Of a stretch of DNA of 64,000 nt, positions 17,077 to 25,686 are shown piece by piece. Under the pieces are notes generated by a model, which saw only the letters and a list, made by a program, of their open reading frames with translations, was not told the origin of the DNA and made no database searches. Within the stretch, counting starts at the first letter, position 1; each line of letters begins with the position of its first letter. The stretch comes from Kribbella pratensis (lineage in GTDB: Bacteria; Actinomycetota; Actinomycetes; Propionibacteriales; Kribbellaceae), in NCBI RefSeq assembly GCF_004366075.1, contig NZ_SODU01000002.1, forward strand, positions 1,070,647 through 1,134,646, read 5' to 3'. Both the position numbers and the translations under genes were made by a program.

Positions 17077-17084
17077 AGGACCAT
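17038..17084. promoter_or_regulatory. Putative MocR operator: repeated ATTGGACCTG
   Basis: ATTGGACCTG occurs at 17038-17047 and 17062-17071 (24 bp apart), with an inverted, 8/10-matching copy beginning at 17076. They straddle the start of the MocR gene and the promoter of the methyltransferase. The core ATTGG is the same as in the MocR half-sites near 450. Confidence 0.5.
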
Positions 17085-17104
17085 TGTGGCGCGACCTTGG
17101 AGGT

Positions 17105-17905
17105 ATGGGAACCGACTACGTCCACGGCTACACCCCGGCGGAGACCCGCCGGCTGTCCGACCAGGCCGGCACGCTCGCCGACCTGCTGCACGGCGGCACC
17201 ACCTACCCACCCGGCAGCCGCGTGCTGGAGGCCGGCTGCGGAGTGGGAGCACAGACCGTTCAGCTGGTCACGCGAAGCCCCGGCATCGACCTGGTCTCGA
17301 TCGATATCTCCGAAGCGTCGCTCGCCCAGGCCAAGGCCCGGGTCGCCGACCAGGCACCGGGCGCGACAGTCGAGTGGCGGCACGCGGACCTCCACGACCT
17401 GGCCGGCGAGAAGTTCGACCACGTCTTCGTCTGCTTCGTCCTCGAGCACCTCCCGGACCCCGTTGCCGCACTCGTCGGGCTCCGCGGCCTCCTCAACCCG
17501 GGCGGCACGATCACCGTGATCGAGGGCGACCACGGGTCCGCGTTCTTCCACCCGCGCAGCGCGCAGGCCCAAGCCGTCATCGAGTGCCTCGTCGACCTGC
17601 AGGCTTCGGCGGGCGGCGACTCGCTGATCGGCCGACGGCTCCAGCCCTTGCTCGAGCAGGCCGGGTACGACGACCTACAGGTCGGACCGCGCACCGTGTA
17701 CGCCGACCAGACCCTCCCGCACCTCGTCGACGGCTTCACCCGCAAGACCTTCATCGCGATGGTCGAGTCCGTCCGCGACCGCGCGATCGCCGCCGGCCTG
17801 CGCACCGAGGCCGAGTGGGCCGCGGGCATCCGCGACCTCGAGAAGTCCGCCGGACCCGGCGGCACGTTCCACTACACGTTCTTCAAAGGAGTGGGCACGA
17901 CATGA
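17105..17905 (+). CDS. Class I SAM-dependent methyltransferase
   Basis: 266 residues from ATG 17105, with GGAGG abutting the start. The Rossmann motifs are in order: motif I VLEAGCGVGAQTVQL (~44-58), acidic end of strand 2 (LVSIDISEAS), HADLHDL, and post-motif FVLEHLPDPVAAL. The C-terminal third has a helical lid (EQAGYDDLQVGPRTVYAD). It is close to UbiE/COQ5-like small-molecule methyltransferases; the substrate is unknown. The stop overlaps the following mini-gene by ATGA. It is divergent from a MocR regulator that may control both. Confidence 0.85.
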   Translation: MGTDYVHGYTPAETRRLSDQAGTLADLLHGGTTYPPGSRVLEAGCGVGAQTVQLVTRSPGIDLVSIDISEASLAQAKARVADQAPGATVEWRHADLHDLAGEKFDHVFVCFVLEHLPDPVAALVGLRGLLNPGGTITVIEGDHGSAFFHPRSAQAQAVIECLVDLQASAGGDSLIGRRLQPLLEQAGYDDLQVGPRTVYADQTLPHLVDGFTRKTFIAMVESVRDRAIAAGLRTEAEWAAGIRDLEKSAGPGGTFHYTFFKGVGTT

Positions 17906-18042
17906 TCGCCTTCCTCGTCCTGATCGGATTGATCTGCTGGGCCCTCAATCGCAATCGGCGCAGGCAGCTCCGGCCGACGATCGGCGGCCGCACGGACCGC
18001 GATCTGCAACGACTGATCGCCGATCTCAGGGCATGTTCATGA
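17902..18042 (+). CDS. 46-residue single-helix membrane protein
   Basis: ATG 17902 overlaps the methyltransferase stop (ATGA), giving 46 residues. The N-terminus MIAFLVLIGLICWAL is one transmembrane helix followed by a very basic stretch (NRNRRRQLRP) and a short amphipathic end (DRDLQRLIADLRA). By the positive-inside rule the tail is cytoplasmic. Its coupling to the methyltransferase suggests it could anchor that enzyme or act with it. No family recognised. Confidence 0.65.
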   Translation: MIAFLVLIGLICWALNRNRRRQLRPTIGGRTDRDLQRLIADLRACS

Positions 18043-18050
18043 ACGCCTGG

Positions 18051-18056
18051 TAGACA
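18051..18056 (+). promoter_or_regulatory. -10 box TAGACA, leaderless start of CYTH-CHAD gene
   Basis: TAGACA is followed by AGGGGT (six bases) and ATG 18063. The spacer itself is SD-like but abuts the ATG. Confidence 0.5.
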
Positions 18057-18062
18057 AGGGGT

Positions 18063-19553
18063 ATGGCCCCGACTGAGCAGCTCGAGATCGAGACGAAGTA
18101 CGACGTCGACACGAGCACGACCCTGCCGGCGCTGCACGAATTGCCCGGGGTCGCGAGTGTCGCGCAACCGGTCGAGCTCGACCTGGAGGCGGTGTACTAC
18201 GACACGCCTGAGCTCGACCTGGCTGCGAACAAGGTGACGCTTCGCCGGCGTACCGGTGGCGAGGACGACGGGTGGCACGTGAAGTTTCCGGCGTCGTCCG
18301 GTGGACGGCTCGAGGTTCGATATCCGCTCGGCTCGGCGCGCACTGTACCGATCGCGGTCGTCCGTACGGTCCGCGTGCATGTCCGCGACCAGCCGTTGGC
18401 GCCGGTCGTGACGCTGCAGACCCGACGCATCGTCCATCGGCTGCTCGACGCGGACGGCGGTGTCCTCGCGGAGCTTGCCGACGACCACGTGACCGCGACG
18501 GTCGAGGGCGGTGAGCCGGAGCGCTGGCGGGAGTGGGAGGTCGAGCTGGTCGACGGCGACGGCCCGCTGCTCGAGGATGCGGGCGAGTTGCTGAAGGCTG
18601 CGGGCGCTCGTCCGGCGAGCGGTCCGAGCAAGCTCGCAAGGGCACTCGGCGATCGCGTTCCGGCGTACGACGAATGGACCTTGCCCAAGAAGCCGCGGAC
18701 GTCGGACCTGTTCCGCGCGTACGCCGGCGCACAGGTGCAGGCGATCCGCGAACGGGACCCCGAGGTACGGCGGGACGTTCCGGACTCGATCCACAAGTTC
18801 CGGGTCGCGACGCGGCGGCTGCGCTCGGCGCTGGCGACGTACCGGCCGGTGATCAACCGTGCGGTCGGTGACCCGTTGCGGGCCGAGTTGAAGTGGCTGG
18901 CCGGTGAGCTCGGCGTCGCCCGGGACGCGGAGGTGCAGCGTGAGCACTTCGCGGCCGAGGTCGCGGAGCAGCCGGTCGAGCTGGTGATGGGACGCGTCGC
19001 GGGGCGGATCGACGACCATCTGCGGCAGGTCTACAAGGACGGACGCGCCGGGGCGCTGGCCGCGCTGGAGAGTCCGCGGTACTTCCGGTTGCTGGATGCT
19101 TTGGACGAGCTGGTCGCGAATCCGCCGCTGACTGACGACGACCGGAAGGCGAGCAAGCAGATCGGCGAACTCCTCGAGCACGACTACCGGCGGATGCGCA
19201 AGGCGGTACGCCGTTCGCAGCAGGCCGAGACCGTGGCGGAGCAGGACCACGAGCTGCACGAAGTACGTAAGGCGTCGAAGCGCCTGCGGTACGCCGCGGA
19301 GTCCGCCGTACCCGTCCTGTCCGACGAAGCCGCCGACCTGGCGGCCCGCGCCGAGGAGGTCCAGGAGATCCTCGGCGAACACCAGGACTCGGTCGTCTCC
19401 CGCGAACTCCTCCACCACCTCGCCCTGCAGGTCTACGCCGAAGGCGGCAACCCCTTCACCTACGGACTCCTCCACGCCACCGAACAATCCCGAGGCAACA
19501 CCTCCCGCGAGTCCTTCTACAAACTCTGGCCCACCCTCGAATTCAGCATGTAA
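18063..19553 (+). CDS. CYTH and CHAD domain protein
   Basis: 496 residues. The N-terminal CYTH (triphosphate tunnel) domain starts with the ExExK signature EIETKY and continues with YYDTPELDLAANKVTLRRR and GWHVKFP (~1-200). The CHAD domain (~220-490) has the conserved HKFRVATRRLRSAL and HEVRKASKRLRYAAE histidine/arginine helices that bind polyphosphate. Known CYTH-CHAD proteins hydrolyse triphosphates or bind polyphosphate granules. Single gene with its own promoter and a strong terminator. Confidence 0.93.
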   Translation: MAPTEQLEIETKYDVDTSTTLPALHELPGVASVAQPVELDLEAVYYDTPELDLAANKVTLRRRTGGEDDGWHVKFPASSGGRLEVRYPLGSARTVPIAVVRTVRVHVRDQPLAPVVTLQTRRIVHRLLDADGGVLAELADDHVTATVEGGEPERWREWEVELVDGDGPLLEDAGELLKAAGARPASGPSKLARALGDRVPAYDEWTLPKKPRTSDLFRAYAGAQVQAIRERDPEVRRDVPDSIHKFRVATRRLRSALATYRPVINRAVGDPLRAELKWLAGELGVARDAEVQREHFAAEVAEQPVELVMGRVAGRIDDHLRQVYKDGRAGALAALESPRYFRLLDALDELVANPPLTDDDRKASKQIGELLEHDYRRMRKAVRRSQQAETVAEQDHELHEVRKASKRLRYAAESAVPVLSDEAADLAARAEEVQEILGEHQDSVVSRELLHHLALQVYAEGGNPFTYGLLHATEQSRGNTSRESFYKLWPTLEFSM

Positions 19554-19572
19554 TACCCCGCGGTTGACGTGT

Positions 19573-19608
19573 GAGACGGACCCGGGTGGAGGGGGCCGGG
19601 TCCGTCTC
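19573..19608 (+). terminator. Terminator after CYTH-CHAD gene
   Basis: Perfect 13-bp stem (19573-19585 with 19596-19608), G-rich loop of ten, GC-only with no T-run, as is common in actinobacteria. Confidence 0.75.
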
Positions 19609-19630
19609 GTTGGGGCGGGGGTGGGGCTGC

Positions 19631-19666
19631 CAGGCAGGACCGCGTCGATTCAGCAGGGCCTGCCTG
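19631..19666 (-). terminator. Hairpin after actP-like gene
   Basis: CAGGCAGG at 19631-19638 pairs with CCTGCCTG at 19659-19666 (8 bp), ten bases beyond the stop of the minus-strand symporter gene. Confidence 0.5.
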
Positions 19667-19675
19667 ACAGGTCTT

Positions 19676-21322
19676 TCAGTGGCGGACCGCCTTCTCGGCG
19701 CCGGCGCCGGTGAGGGAGCGGACCTCCATCTCGGCGAAGCGGTCGACGTCGACCGGCTCCTTGCTGGTGATCGTGCCGAGCCAGCCGAGCAGGAACGCCA
19801 GCGGGATCGAGACGATGCCGGGGTTGTCCAGCGGGAACCAGTGGAAGTCGATCCCGGTGTCGGTGATCATCGACAGGCTCTTGTGAGTCTTCGCGTCCAC
19901 CTTGCCGGAGACGACCGGGCTGAAGATGATCAGGATGATCGTCGAGGCCAGACCGCCGTAGATGCTCCACAGTGCGCCGCGGGTGTTGAAGCGCCGCCAG
20001 AACAGCGAGTACAGGATCGTCGGCAGGTTCGCACTCGCCGCGACCGCGAACGCCAGGGCCACCAGGAAGGCGATGTTCTGGCCGTTCGCGAAGATGCCGC
20101 CGATGATCGCGACGATGCCGATCACGACCGCGGTGTACCGCGCCACGCGGACCTCGCCGTCGCCGCTGATCTGGCCCTTCTTGATGATCTGGCCGTAGAT
20201 GTCGTGCGCGAACGACGTACTCGCGGTGATCGTCAGACCGGCGACCACGGCCAGGATCGTTGCGAACGCGACCGCCGAGATGACGCCGAGCAACACCTCA
20301 CCACCGAGCTCGAAGGCGAGCAGCGGCGCGGCCGAGTTCGCCTTGCCGGGTGCGGCCTTGATCCGGTCCGGTCCGACGATCGCGGCAGCGCCGTACCCGA
20401 GGACCAGCGTGAACAGGTAGAAGATGCCGATGATCCAGATCGCCCAGCTGACACTGCGCCGCGCTTCCTTGGAGTCCGGCACCGTGTAGAACCGCATCAG
20501 CACGTGCGGCAGGCCGGCGGTGCCGAGCACCAGGGCGAGCGCGAGCGAGATGAAGTCCAGCTTGGTGACGCCGGTGACGCCGTACTGGAGACCCGGGCTG
20601 AGCAGCTTCTCGCCGGCCGCCGGGCTCTTGTCGACGGCCGCACCGAGCAGGCCGGACAGGTTGAAGGTGTACTTCGCCAGCACCCAGATCGTCATGATTC
20701 CGGCGCCGATGACCAGCAGCACGGCCTTGACGATCTGCACCCAGGTGGTGCCCTTCATGCCGCCGACCAGGACGTAGGTGATCATCAGGATGCCGACCAC
20801 CGCGATCACGATGCTCTGCCCGGCCCGGTTGCTCACGCCGAGCAGCAGGGCGACCAGACCCCCGGCGCCTGCCATCTGCGCCAGCAGGTAGAAGAAGCAG
20901 ACGCCGAGGGTCGAGATCGCGGCCGCCATCCGGACCGGCCGCTGCTTGAGCCGGAACGACAGTACGTCGGCCATCGTGAACCGGCCGGTGTTCCGGAGCA
21001 GCTCGGCGACCAGCAGCAGCGCGACCAGCCAGGCCACCAGGAAGCCGATGGAGTACAGGAAGCCGTCGTACCCGTTCAGCGCGATCGCGCCGGCGATGCC
21101 GAGGAACGACGCGGCGGACAGGTAGTCGCCGGCGATCGCGATGCCGTTCTGCGGGCCGGTGAACGACCGGCCGCCGGCGTAGAAGTCGGCCGCGGTCTTG
21201 TTGTTCCGCGAGGCCCGGAAGACGATCGCCAGCGTGGCCAGCACGAACAGCGCGAAGATCACGATGTTGACGGTCGGGTTACCGATGTCCGTTGCCAGCG
21301 GCAACATGAGCGGGGCGGTCAC
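19676..21322 (-). CDS. actP: Sodium:solute symporter, acetate permease (ActP) type
   Basis: 548 residues from GTG 21322, which overlaps the DUF485 stop (GTGA). About thirteen helices; SSS motifs are ADFYAGGRSFTGPQNGIAIAGDYLSAASFLG near the N-terminus, GGMKGTTWVQIVKA in the middle and the long GTAGLPHVLMRFYTVPDSKEARRSVSWA. This is the acetate/glycolate (ActP/MctC) branch, taking up short-chain monocarboxylates with a cation. The DUF485 partner is the usual neighbour (yjcH-actP). It is the last gene of the minus-strand run that starts with a LytS-type kinase. Confidence 0.9.
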   Translation of the reverse strand: MTAPLMLPLATDIGNPTVNIVIFALFVLATLAIVFRASRNNKTAADFYAGGRSFTGPQNGIAIAGDYLSAASFLGIAGAIALNGYDGFLYSIGFLVAWLVALLLVAELLRNTGRFTMADVLSFRLKQRPVRMAAAISTLGVCFFYLLAQMAGAGGLVALLLGVSNRAGQSIVIAVVGILMITYVLVGGMKGTTWVQIVKAVLLVIGAGIMTIWVLAKYTFNLSGLLGAAVDKSPAAGEKLLSPGLQYGVTGVTKLDFISLALALVLGTAGLPHVLMRFYTVPDSKEARRSVSWAIWIIGIFYLFTLVLGYGAAAIVGPDRIKAAPGKANSAAPLLAFELGGEVLLGVISAVAFATILAVVAGLTITASTSFAHDIYGQIIKKGQISGDGEVRVARYTAVVIGIVAIIGGIFANGQNIAFLVALAFAVAASANLPTILYSLFWRRFNTRGALWSIYGGLASTIILIIFSPVVSGKVDAKTHKSLSMITDTGIDFHWFPLDNPGIVSIPLAFLLGWLGTITSKEPVDVDRFAEMEVRSLTGAGAEKAVRH

Positions 21323-21654
21323 TGCGGTGCTCCCTCGATCTGGTGGCGCAGCTTCTCGGCGTCCGGGTCGATCCGGCGGTCCGCCCAGCGGACGTAGATC
21401 ATCGTGATCGCGAACGTCGACACGAACTGCCCGAGGCCGAACAGCAGGGCCACGGTGATGTTGCCGCCGCCGATCTTGTGTGACATGAAGCCGTGCGCGT
21501 AGTCGGCGAGCAGGACGTAGACGAAGTACCAGACCAGGAACAGCGCGGTCATCGGGAACACGAAGCGCCGGAACCGGCGACGCAACTCGGAGAAGTCCGG
21601 TGACAGCTGGACATCCCGGTACGTCGTCAGGTCGCGATCGCGCATATCACTCAT
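21319..21654 (-). CDS. DUF485 membrane protein (YjcH-like)
   Basis: 111 residues from ATG 21654, placed by SD GGAGG. Two helices (FVFPMTALFLVWYFVYVLLADYA split around ~34-55, and ~72-95) with MSHKIGGGNITVALLFGLGQF between them, the DUF485 signature. It ends in a cytoplasmic tail with WADRRIDPDAEKLR. DUF485 proteins pair with ActP-type symporters, here translationally coupled to one by GTGA. The precise role is unknown; probably stability or gating. Confidence 0.88.
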   Translation of the reverse strand: MSDMRDRDLTTYRDVQLSPDFSELRRRFRRFVFPMTALFLVWYFVYVLLADYAHGFMSHKIGGGNITVALLFGLGQFVSTFAITMIYVRWADRRIDPDAEKLRHQIEGAPQ

Positions 21655-21825
21655 CGCGAGACCTCCAGGGGATAAAGCCGGGCGGTATGGAGCCGGCGTG
21701 GCTACTGTGGCCTGGGTCACGGCGTTCCCGACAGCACCGGCGCGCATCGGTCGCTCAGCGGACCACACCAGTCGCTCGGTGGATCACTCAACTGCGGTGA
21801 ACGGTAGGAATCCTGGGACGAACGG

Positions 21826-23364
21826 TCACCGGTACGGCAGGCCGCGGTCGACATCGACGGCCTCGGGGGTGTGGAGCCGGACCATGCTGCGGGCCGTGCC
21901 GGCCGGGATGCGGTCCGGAGTCAGTTTGGAGACCACGATGACGGTGAGGAACGCGAGCGGCATCGTCCACGCGGCCGGCTGACCGACGAGCGCCCGCGGC
22001 CAGCCGCCCTGCGGCGCGCCGGACACGTTCACGAGCGCGGCCGCGCTGGCCGCGATCCCGCCGACGACCAGGCCGGCCGCGGCGCCGGTCGTCGACATCC
22101 GCCGCCACCAGATCCCCAGCACCAGCAGGGGACAGAACGTCGACGCGGCCAACGCGAACGCGAGTCCCACGGTGTCCGCGAGGCTCAGCGCCCCGGTCAC
22201 CGTGAACGCCAGGTACGGCACGATCATCGCGATCAGCGCCGCGATCCGGAAGCTGTTCACCGCGACGTAGTCACCACCGGTCCACCGATGCAACCGGCTC
22301 CGCAGCAGGTCCTGGTCGATCACCCCGGCGATCGCGACGGTCAGCCCCGACGACGTCGACAGGAACGCCGCGAACGCCCCCGCCGCGACCAGTGCACCGA
22401 GCAAATCCCCTGTAGTACCAGGGAAAACGCGGCCGGGCAGCTCGAGTACCACGGTGTCCCCGCCCGCGCTCACCAGGTCGGGCGCGAACGTCCGCCCGAG
22501 TACGGCGTACATCGGTGGGAAGAGGTAGAACAATCCGAGCAATGCCAGTACGACGACGGTGGTACGCCGGGCCGCGCGGCCGTCGGGGTTCGTGTAGAAG
22601 CGGACCAGGACGTGTGGGAGCCCCATTGTCCCGAAACAAAGGGCCAGGAGCAACGAATAGGTCGCGTACAGCGGGTGGTCGCGACCGCCCGCGCGGGACA
22701 GCGGCTCGGCCCAGTCGGCGGCTGCTCCGTGCAACGAGTCGAGCACTCCGACGGGCTGGTGCCAGACGAGCAGGATGACGAAGATCGGCGTCGCGAGCGC
22801 GGTCAGCTTGAGCCAGTACTGGAAGGCCTGGACGAACGTGATCGACCGCATCCCGCCCGCGGCCACGTTGATCACCACGATCACCGCGACGATCATCGCA
22901 CCGACCTCCGGCGGCGCGCCCGTGACGGTCTGGACCGCGAGGCCGGCGCCGTGCAGTTGCGGCAGGAGGTAGAGCGTCCCGATGCCGACCACGAGCCCGG
23001 CGCAGATCCGCCGTACGACGGGGGACTCGAAGCGGGTCTCGGCGAAGTCGGGCAGCGTGTACGCACCGGACCGGCGCAGCGGAGCGGCGACCAGGACCAG
23101 CAGCATCAGGTAGCCGACGGTGTAACCGACCGAGAACCACAGCATGTCGGCGCCGTTCACCAGCACCAGCCCGGCGACACCGAGGAACGACGCTGCGGAC
23201 AGGTACTCGCCGCTGATCGCCGACGCGTTCCAGCGTGGGCTGACCGCGCGGCTGGCGACGTAGAAGTCGCTGGTGGTCCGCGAGATCCGCAGGCCGAACA
23301 ACCCGATCCCGATCGTTGCCACGACCACCAATCCGATCGCGGTCAGGCTGAGCGCCGGAGACAC
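21826..23364 (-). CDS. Second sodium:solute symporter (ActP/monocarboxylate-like)
   Basis: 512 residues from GTG 23364, one base after the stop of the preceding gene. SSS motifs are TSDFYVASRAVSPRWNASAISGEYLSAASFLG, AAGGMRSITFVQAFQYWLK and FGTMGLPHVLVRFYTNPDGRAARR. It is a clear paralogue of the symporter at 19676 but shorter, with a less conserved C-terminus. Two related carriers under one two-component system suggest different affinities or substrates (acetate, propionate, pyruvate). A 171-bp gap (21655-21825) separates it from DUF485, so a second promoter there is possible. Confidence 0.88.
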   Translation of the reverse strand: MSPALSLTAIGLVVVATIGIGLFGLRISRTTSDFYVASRAVSPRWNASAISGEYLSAASFLGVAGLVLVNGADMLWFSVGYTVGYLMLLVLVAAPLRRSGAYTLPDFAETRFESPVVRRICAGLVVGIGTLYLLPQLHGAGLAVQTVTGAPPEVGAMIVAVIVVINVAAGGMRSITFVQAFQYWLKLTALATPIFVILLVWHQPVGVLDSLHGAAADWAEPLSRAGGRDHPLYATYSLLLALCFGTMGLPHVLVRFYTNPDGRAARRTTVVVLALLGLFYLFPPMYAVLGRTFAPDLVSAGGDTVVLELPGRVFPGTTGDLLGALVAAGAFAAFLSTSSGLTVAIAGVIDQDLLRSRLHRWTGGDYVAVNSFRIAALIAMIVPYLAFTVTGALSLADTVGLAFALAASTFCPLLVLGIWWRRMSTTGAAAGLVVGGIAASAAALVNVSGAPQGGWPRALVGQPAAWTMPLAFLTVIVVSKLTPDRIPAGTARSMVRLHTPEAVDVDRGLPYR

Positions 23365-23365
23365 G

Positions 23366-23746
23366 CTACTGCCGCCCCACGAACTCGGTGAACTCTGCTT
23401 CGATTCGCTCGGCGTTCCGGACGTAGATGCGAGCGGCGACGTACACGACCGGGTACACCAGGATGCCCAGGATCACCCAGGGCAGGGGGAGGCCCAGTAC
23501 GGACATCGTGCGGGTTGGTGGGACCAGCCAGAACAGCAGCGGGAAGCTGCCCAGCACGAGCACCACGCCGCCGATGACGGCCAGAGTGAGTCGTAGCTGC
23601 GACTGGATCAGTGACTGCATGTAGACCTGGCCGAGGCGGGTCTGCTCGTCGATCTCGCGCGTACCGGTGGGCATGATCGGACGTCGGGCCGCGCTCGTCC
23701 GCGGGCTGGTGACGCGGACCCTGCGTGGTCCTTCCGGCGTACTCAT
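23366..23746 (-). CDS. Small two-helix membrane protein upstream of symporter
   Basis: 126 residues. A basic N-terminus (~1-30), then two hydrophobic helices (LTLAVIGGVVLVLGSFPLLF and LPWVILGILVYPVVYVAARI) and a short tail (AERIEAEFTEFVGR). Its size, topology and immediate coupling to a symporter (1-bp gap) parallel DUF485-actP, so it is probably the partner subunit of the second carrier. The start could be the internal Met in RRPIMPTG. Confidence 0.75.
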   Translation of the reverse strand: MSTPEGPRRVRVTSPRTSAARRPIMPTGTREIDEQTRLGQVYMQSLIQSQLRLTLAVIGGVVLVLGSFPLLFWLVPPTRTMSVLGLPLPWVILGILVYPVVYVAARIYVRNAERIEAEFTEFVGRQ

Positions 23747-23757
23747 GTCAGCTCAGG

Positions 23758-24501
23758 TCATCTCAGCGACGTCGAACGGACCAGGAGGTCGCGGAGCTCG
23801 CGCGTGTGCCGCCGGCTGACCGGGAGCCAGTCGTCCCCGACCCGGACCGCGCAGCGGCCGCTGTCGACCCGCATCTCGTCCACGTGCTGCAGAGCGACCA
23901 GGGTGCTGCGGTGGATCCGGGTGAAGCCGGCGTCCCGCCAGCGCTCCTCCAGCGTGCTGAGCGGGATGCGGACCAGATGCGAGTTCTGGCCCGTGTGCAG
24001 GCGGGCGTAGTCGCCCTGTGCCTCGACGTACCGGACCGTGGAGCGCTGCACGAACCTGGTGATACCGGCCAGCTCCACCGGGATCACCTCGTCGTCGGTC
24101 TCCTCCGGTGACGGCAACGCGGGCGCTGCTCCGTGGGTGACGACGCGCTGGATCGCCTGGGACAGGCGTTCCGGTCGCACCGGTTTCATCACGTAGTCGG
24201 TGGCCTCCAGCTCGAACGCCGCCACCGCGTGCTCGTCGTACGCCGTGACGAACACGATCTGTGGGCGGCTGGCGAACTTGGACAGCACCTTGGCCAGGTC
24301 GATGCCGTCCAGCCCGGGCATCTTGATGTCGCAGAACACAACGTCCAGGTCGCTGGCCTGCAGGATCTTCAGCGCGTCCGGTCCGTTGGAAGCCGTCCGG
24401 ATCTCGCCGATCCGGGGGTCCTGGCTCAGCAGGTACACCAGTTCGGCCAGCGCGGGCTCCTCGTCGTCCGCAACCAGCGCGCGCAGGGGAGAGTCGGCCA
24501 T
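23758..24501 (-). CDS. LytTR-family response regulator
   Basis: 247 residues from ATG 24501; TAGTGT seven bases upstream is a possible -10 box. The receiver domain has the acidic pair in VADDEEPALAE, phospho-acceptor Asp58 (VVFCDIKMPGLDG) and the late Lys in YVMKPVRPE. The LytTR DNA-binding domain (~145-245) has VRYVEAQGDYARLHT, FTRIHRSTLVAL and WLPVSRRHTREL. It is paired with the LytS-like kinase 37 bp upstream. LytS/LytTR pairs elsewhere (BtsSR, YpdAB) sense pyruvate and control carboxylate carriers, matching the genes downstream. Confidence 0.93.
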   Translation of the reverse strand: MADSPLRALVADDEEPALAELVYLLSQDPRIGEIRTASNGPDALKILQASDLDVVFCDIKMPGLDGIDLAKVLSKFASRPQIVFVTAYDEHAVAAFELEATDYVMKPVRPERLSQAIQRVVTHGAAPALPSPEETDDEVIPVELAGITRFVQRSTVRYVEAQGDYARLHTGQNSHLVRIPLSTLEERWRDAGFTRIHRSTLVALQHVDEMRVDSGRCAVRVGDDWLPVSRRHTRELRDLLVRSTSLR

Positions 24502-24538
24502 AAAACGAACACTAAACCCTCAGATGCCGGTCTGCGGG

Positions 24539-25669
24539 TTACGGCGATGCATGCACTCCTGAGGAGTATTTGGGGATACGGAACGTCACCTTGGTTCCGG
24601 CCTCCACGGCGGTTTCCACGACCAGGCCGTACGTGTCGCCGTACACCTGCCGCAGCCGGGCGTCGACGTTGCCGAGGCCGACCGAGTCACTGCCGGACCC
24701 GCCGGACAGGGCCGCCCGGATCACCTCCGGCTCGCTGCCGGCGCCGTCGTCCTCGACGCTGATCTCCGCCTCGTTGATCTGGTCGCGCGCGCGGATCGTG
24801 ATGTGGCCGACTCCCGTCGTACCCTCCAGGCCGTGGCGTACGGCGTTCTCCACCAGGGGCTGGACGACGAGGAACGGGATGACCACCGGCAGCACCTCAG
24901 GAGCGATCTGCAGCGACACCTTGAGCCTGTCGCCGAAACGAGCCTGCTCCAGCACCAGGTAGCGCTCCACGTTGCGCAGCTCGTCCGCCAGCGTCGTGAA
25001 CTCGCCCCCACGCCGCAGGGCGTAGCGGGAGAAGTCTGCGAACTCCAGGAGCAGCTCACGCGCTCGCTCCGGGTCGGTGCGTACGAACGACGCTATGGCC
25101 GCCAGAGCGTTGTAAATGAAGTGCGGGCTGATCTGGGCGCGTAGTGCGCGCAGCTCCGCCTCCATGGCTCGGGTGCGCTCCTTGTTGAGCTCTGCGAGCT
25201 CTACCTGACCGGAGACCCACCTGGCGACCTCCTCAGTCGCTCTGACGAGTGCTGCGGAGGTGTTGTTGCTGTACGCGACCAGTACGGCGACCACGCGCTC
25301 CTCGATGACGATCGGCGCGACGACCGCCGTACGGATCGGGCATTGCGGGTCGCCGCACGCCACATCATGCGCGCCGAGTACCGCCGTACGGCCGGAGCGG
25401 AGTGTCAGTGCGGCGAGGTCCTTGGCGTCGCGGCGGTGGTTGCTCTCGTACGGTCCGCCTACGCCGTCCCACGCCAGTACGCCTGAGGAGTCGCAGATCG
25501 CGATGGCCGCCGTACCCAGGAGGTCCCTCAGGTGGCGGCTGGCCTTTCCGGCCGCAGCGGGTGTCAGGCCCTCGCGCAGGTGCGGGCTGGCCAACGAGGC
25601 GGTATGCAGGGTCGCATACGTCGCCTTGTCGGCCGGAGTCCCGAAATGCTTCCGCCGCCGCACGAACAC
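24539..25669 (-). CDS. LytS-type sensor histidine kinase, GAF-like N-terminus
   Basis: 376 residues from GTG 25669; no strong SD, so the exact start is uncertain. No transmembrane segment. Residues ~40-160 look like a cytoplasmic GAF-type sensor (AIAICDSSGVLAWDG, HDVACGDPQCPIRTAVVAPI) with cysteines C105 and C110, possibly a metal or redox site. The kinase core has the LytS histidine in AQISPHFIYNALAAIASF, N-box QPLVENAVRHGLEG, DDGAG, and GLGNVDARLRQVYGD. A cytosolic sensor suits an intracellular cue such as carboxylate or redox state. Confidence 0.9.
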   Translation of the reverse strand: MFVRRRKHFGTPADKATYATLHTASLASPHLREGLTPAAAGKASRHLRDLLGTAAIAICDSSGVLAWDGVGGPYESNHRRDAKDLAALTLRSGRTAVLGAHDVACGDPQCPIRTAVVAPIVIEERVVAVLVAYSNNTSAALVRATEEVARWVSGQVELAELNKERTRAMEAELRALRAQISPHFIYNALAAIASFVRTDPERARELLLEFADFSRYALRRGGEFTTLADELRNVERYLVLEQARFGDRLKVSLQIAPEVLPVVIPFLVVQPLVENAVRHGLEGTTGVGHITIRARDQINEAEISVEDDGAGSEPEVIRAALSGGSGSDSVGLGNVDARLRQVYGDTYGLVVETAVEAGTKVTFRIPKYSSGVHASP

Positions 25670-25686
25670 ACCCTGACGGTAACCGC

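Noticed and set aside
19571..21397. 608-codon plus-strand frame opposite the ActP-like gene
   Set aside because: Low-complexity Asp/Arg/Gln composition; the minus strand holds a clear symporter.
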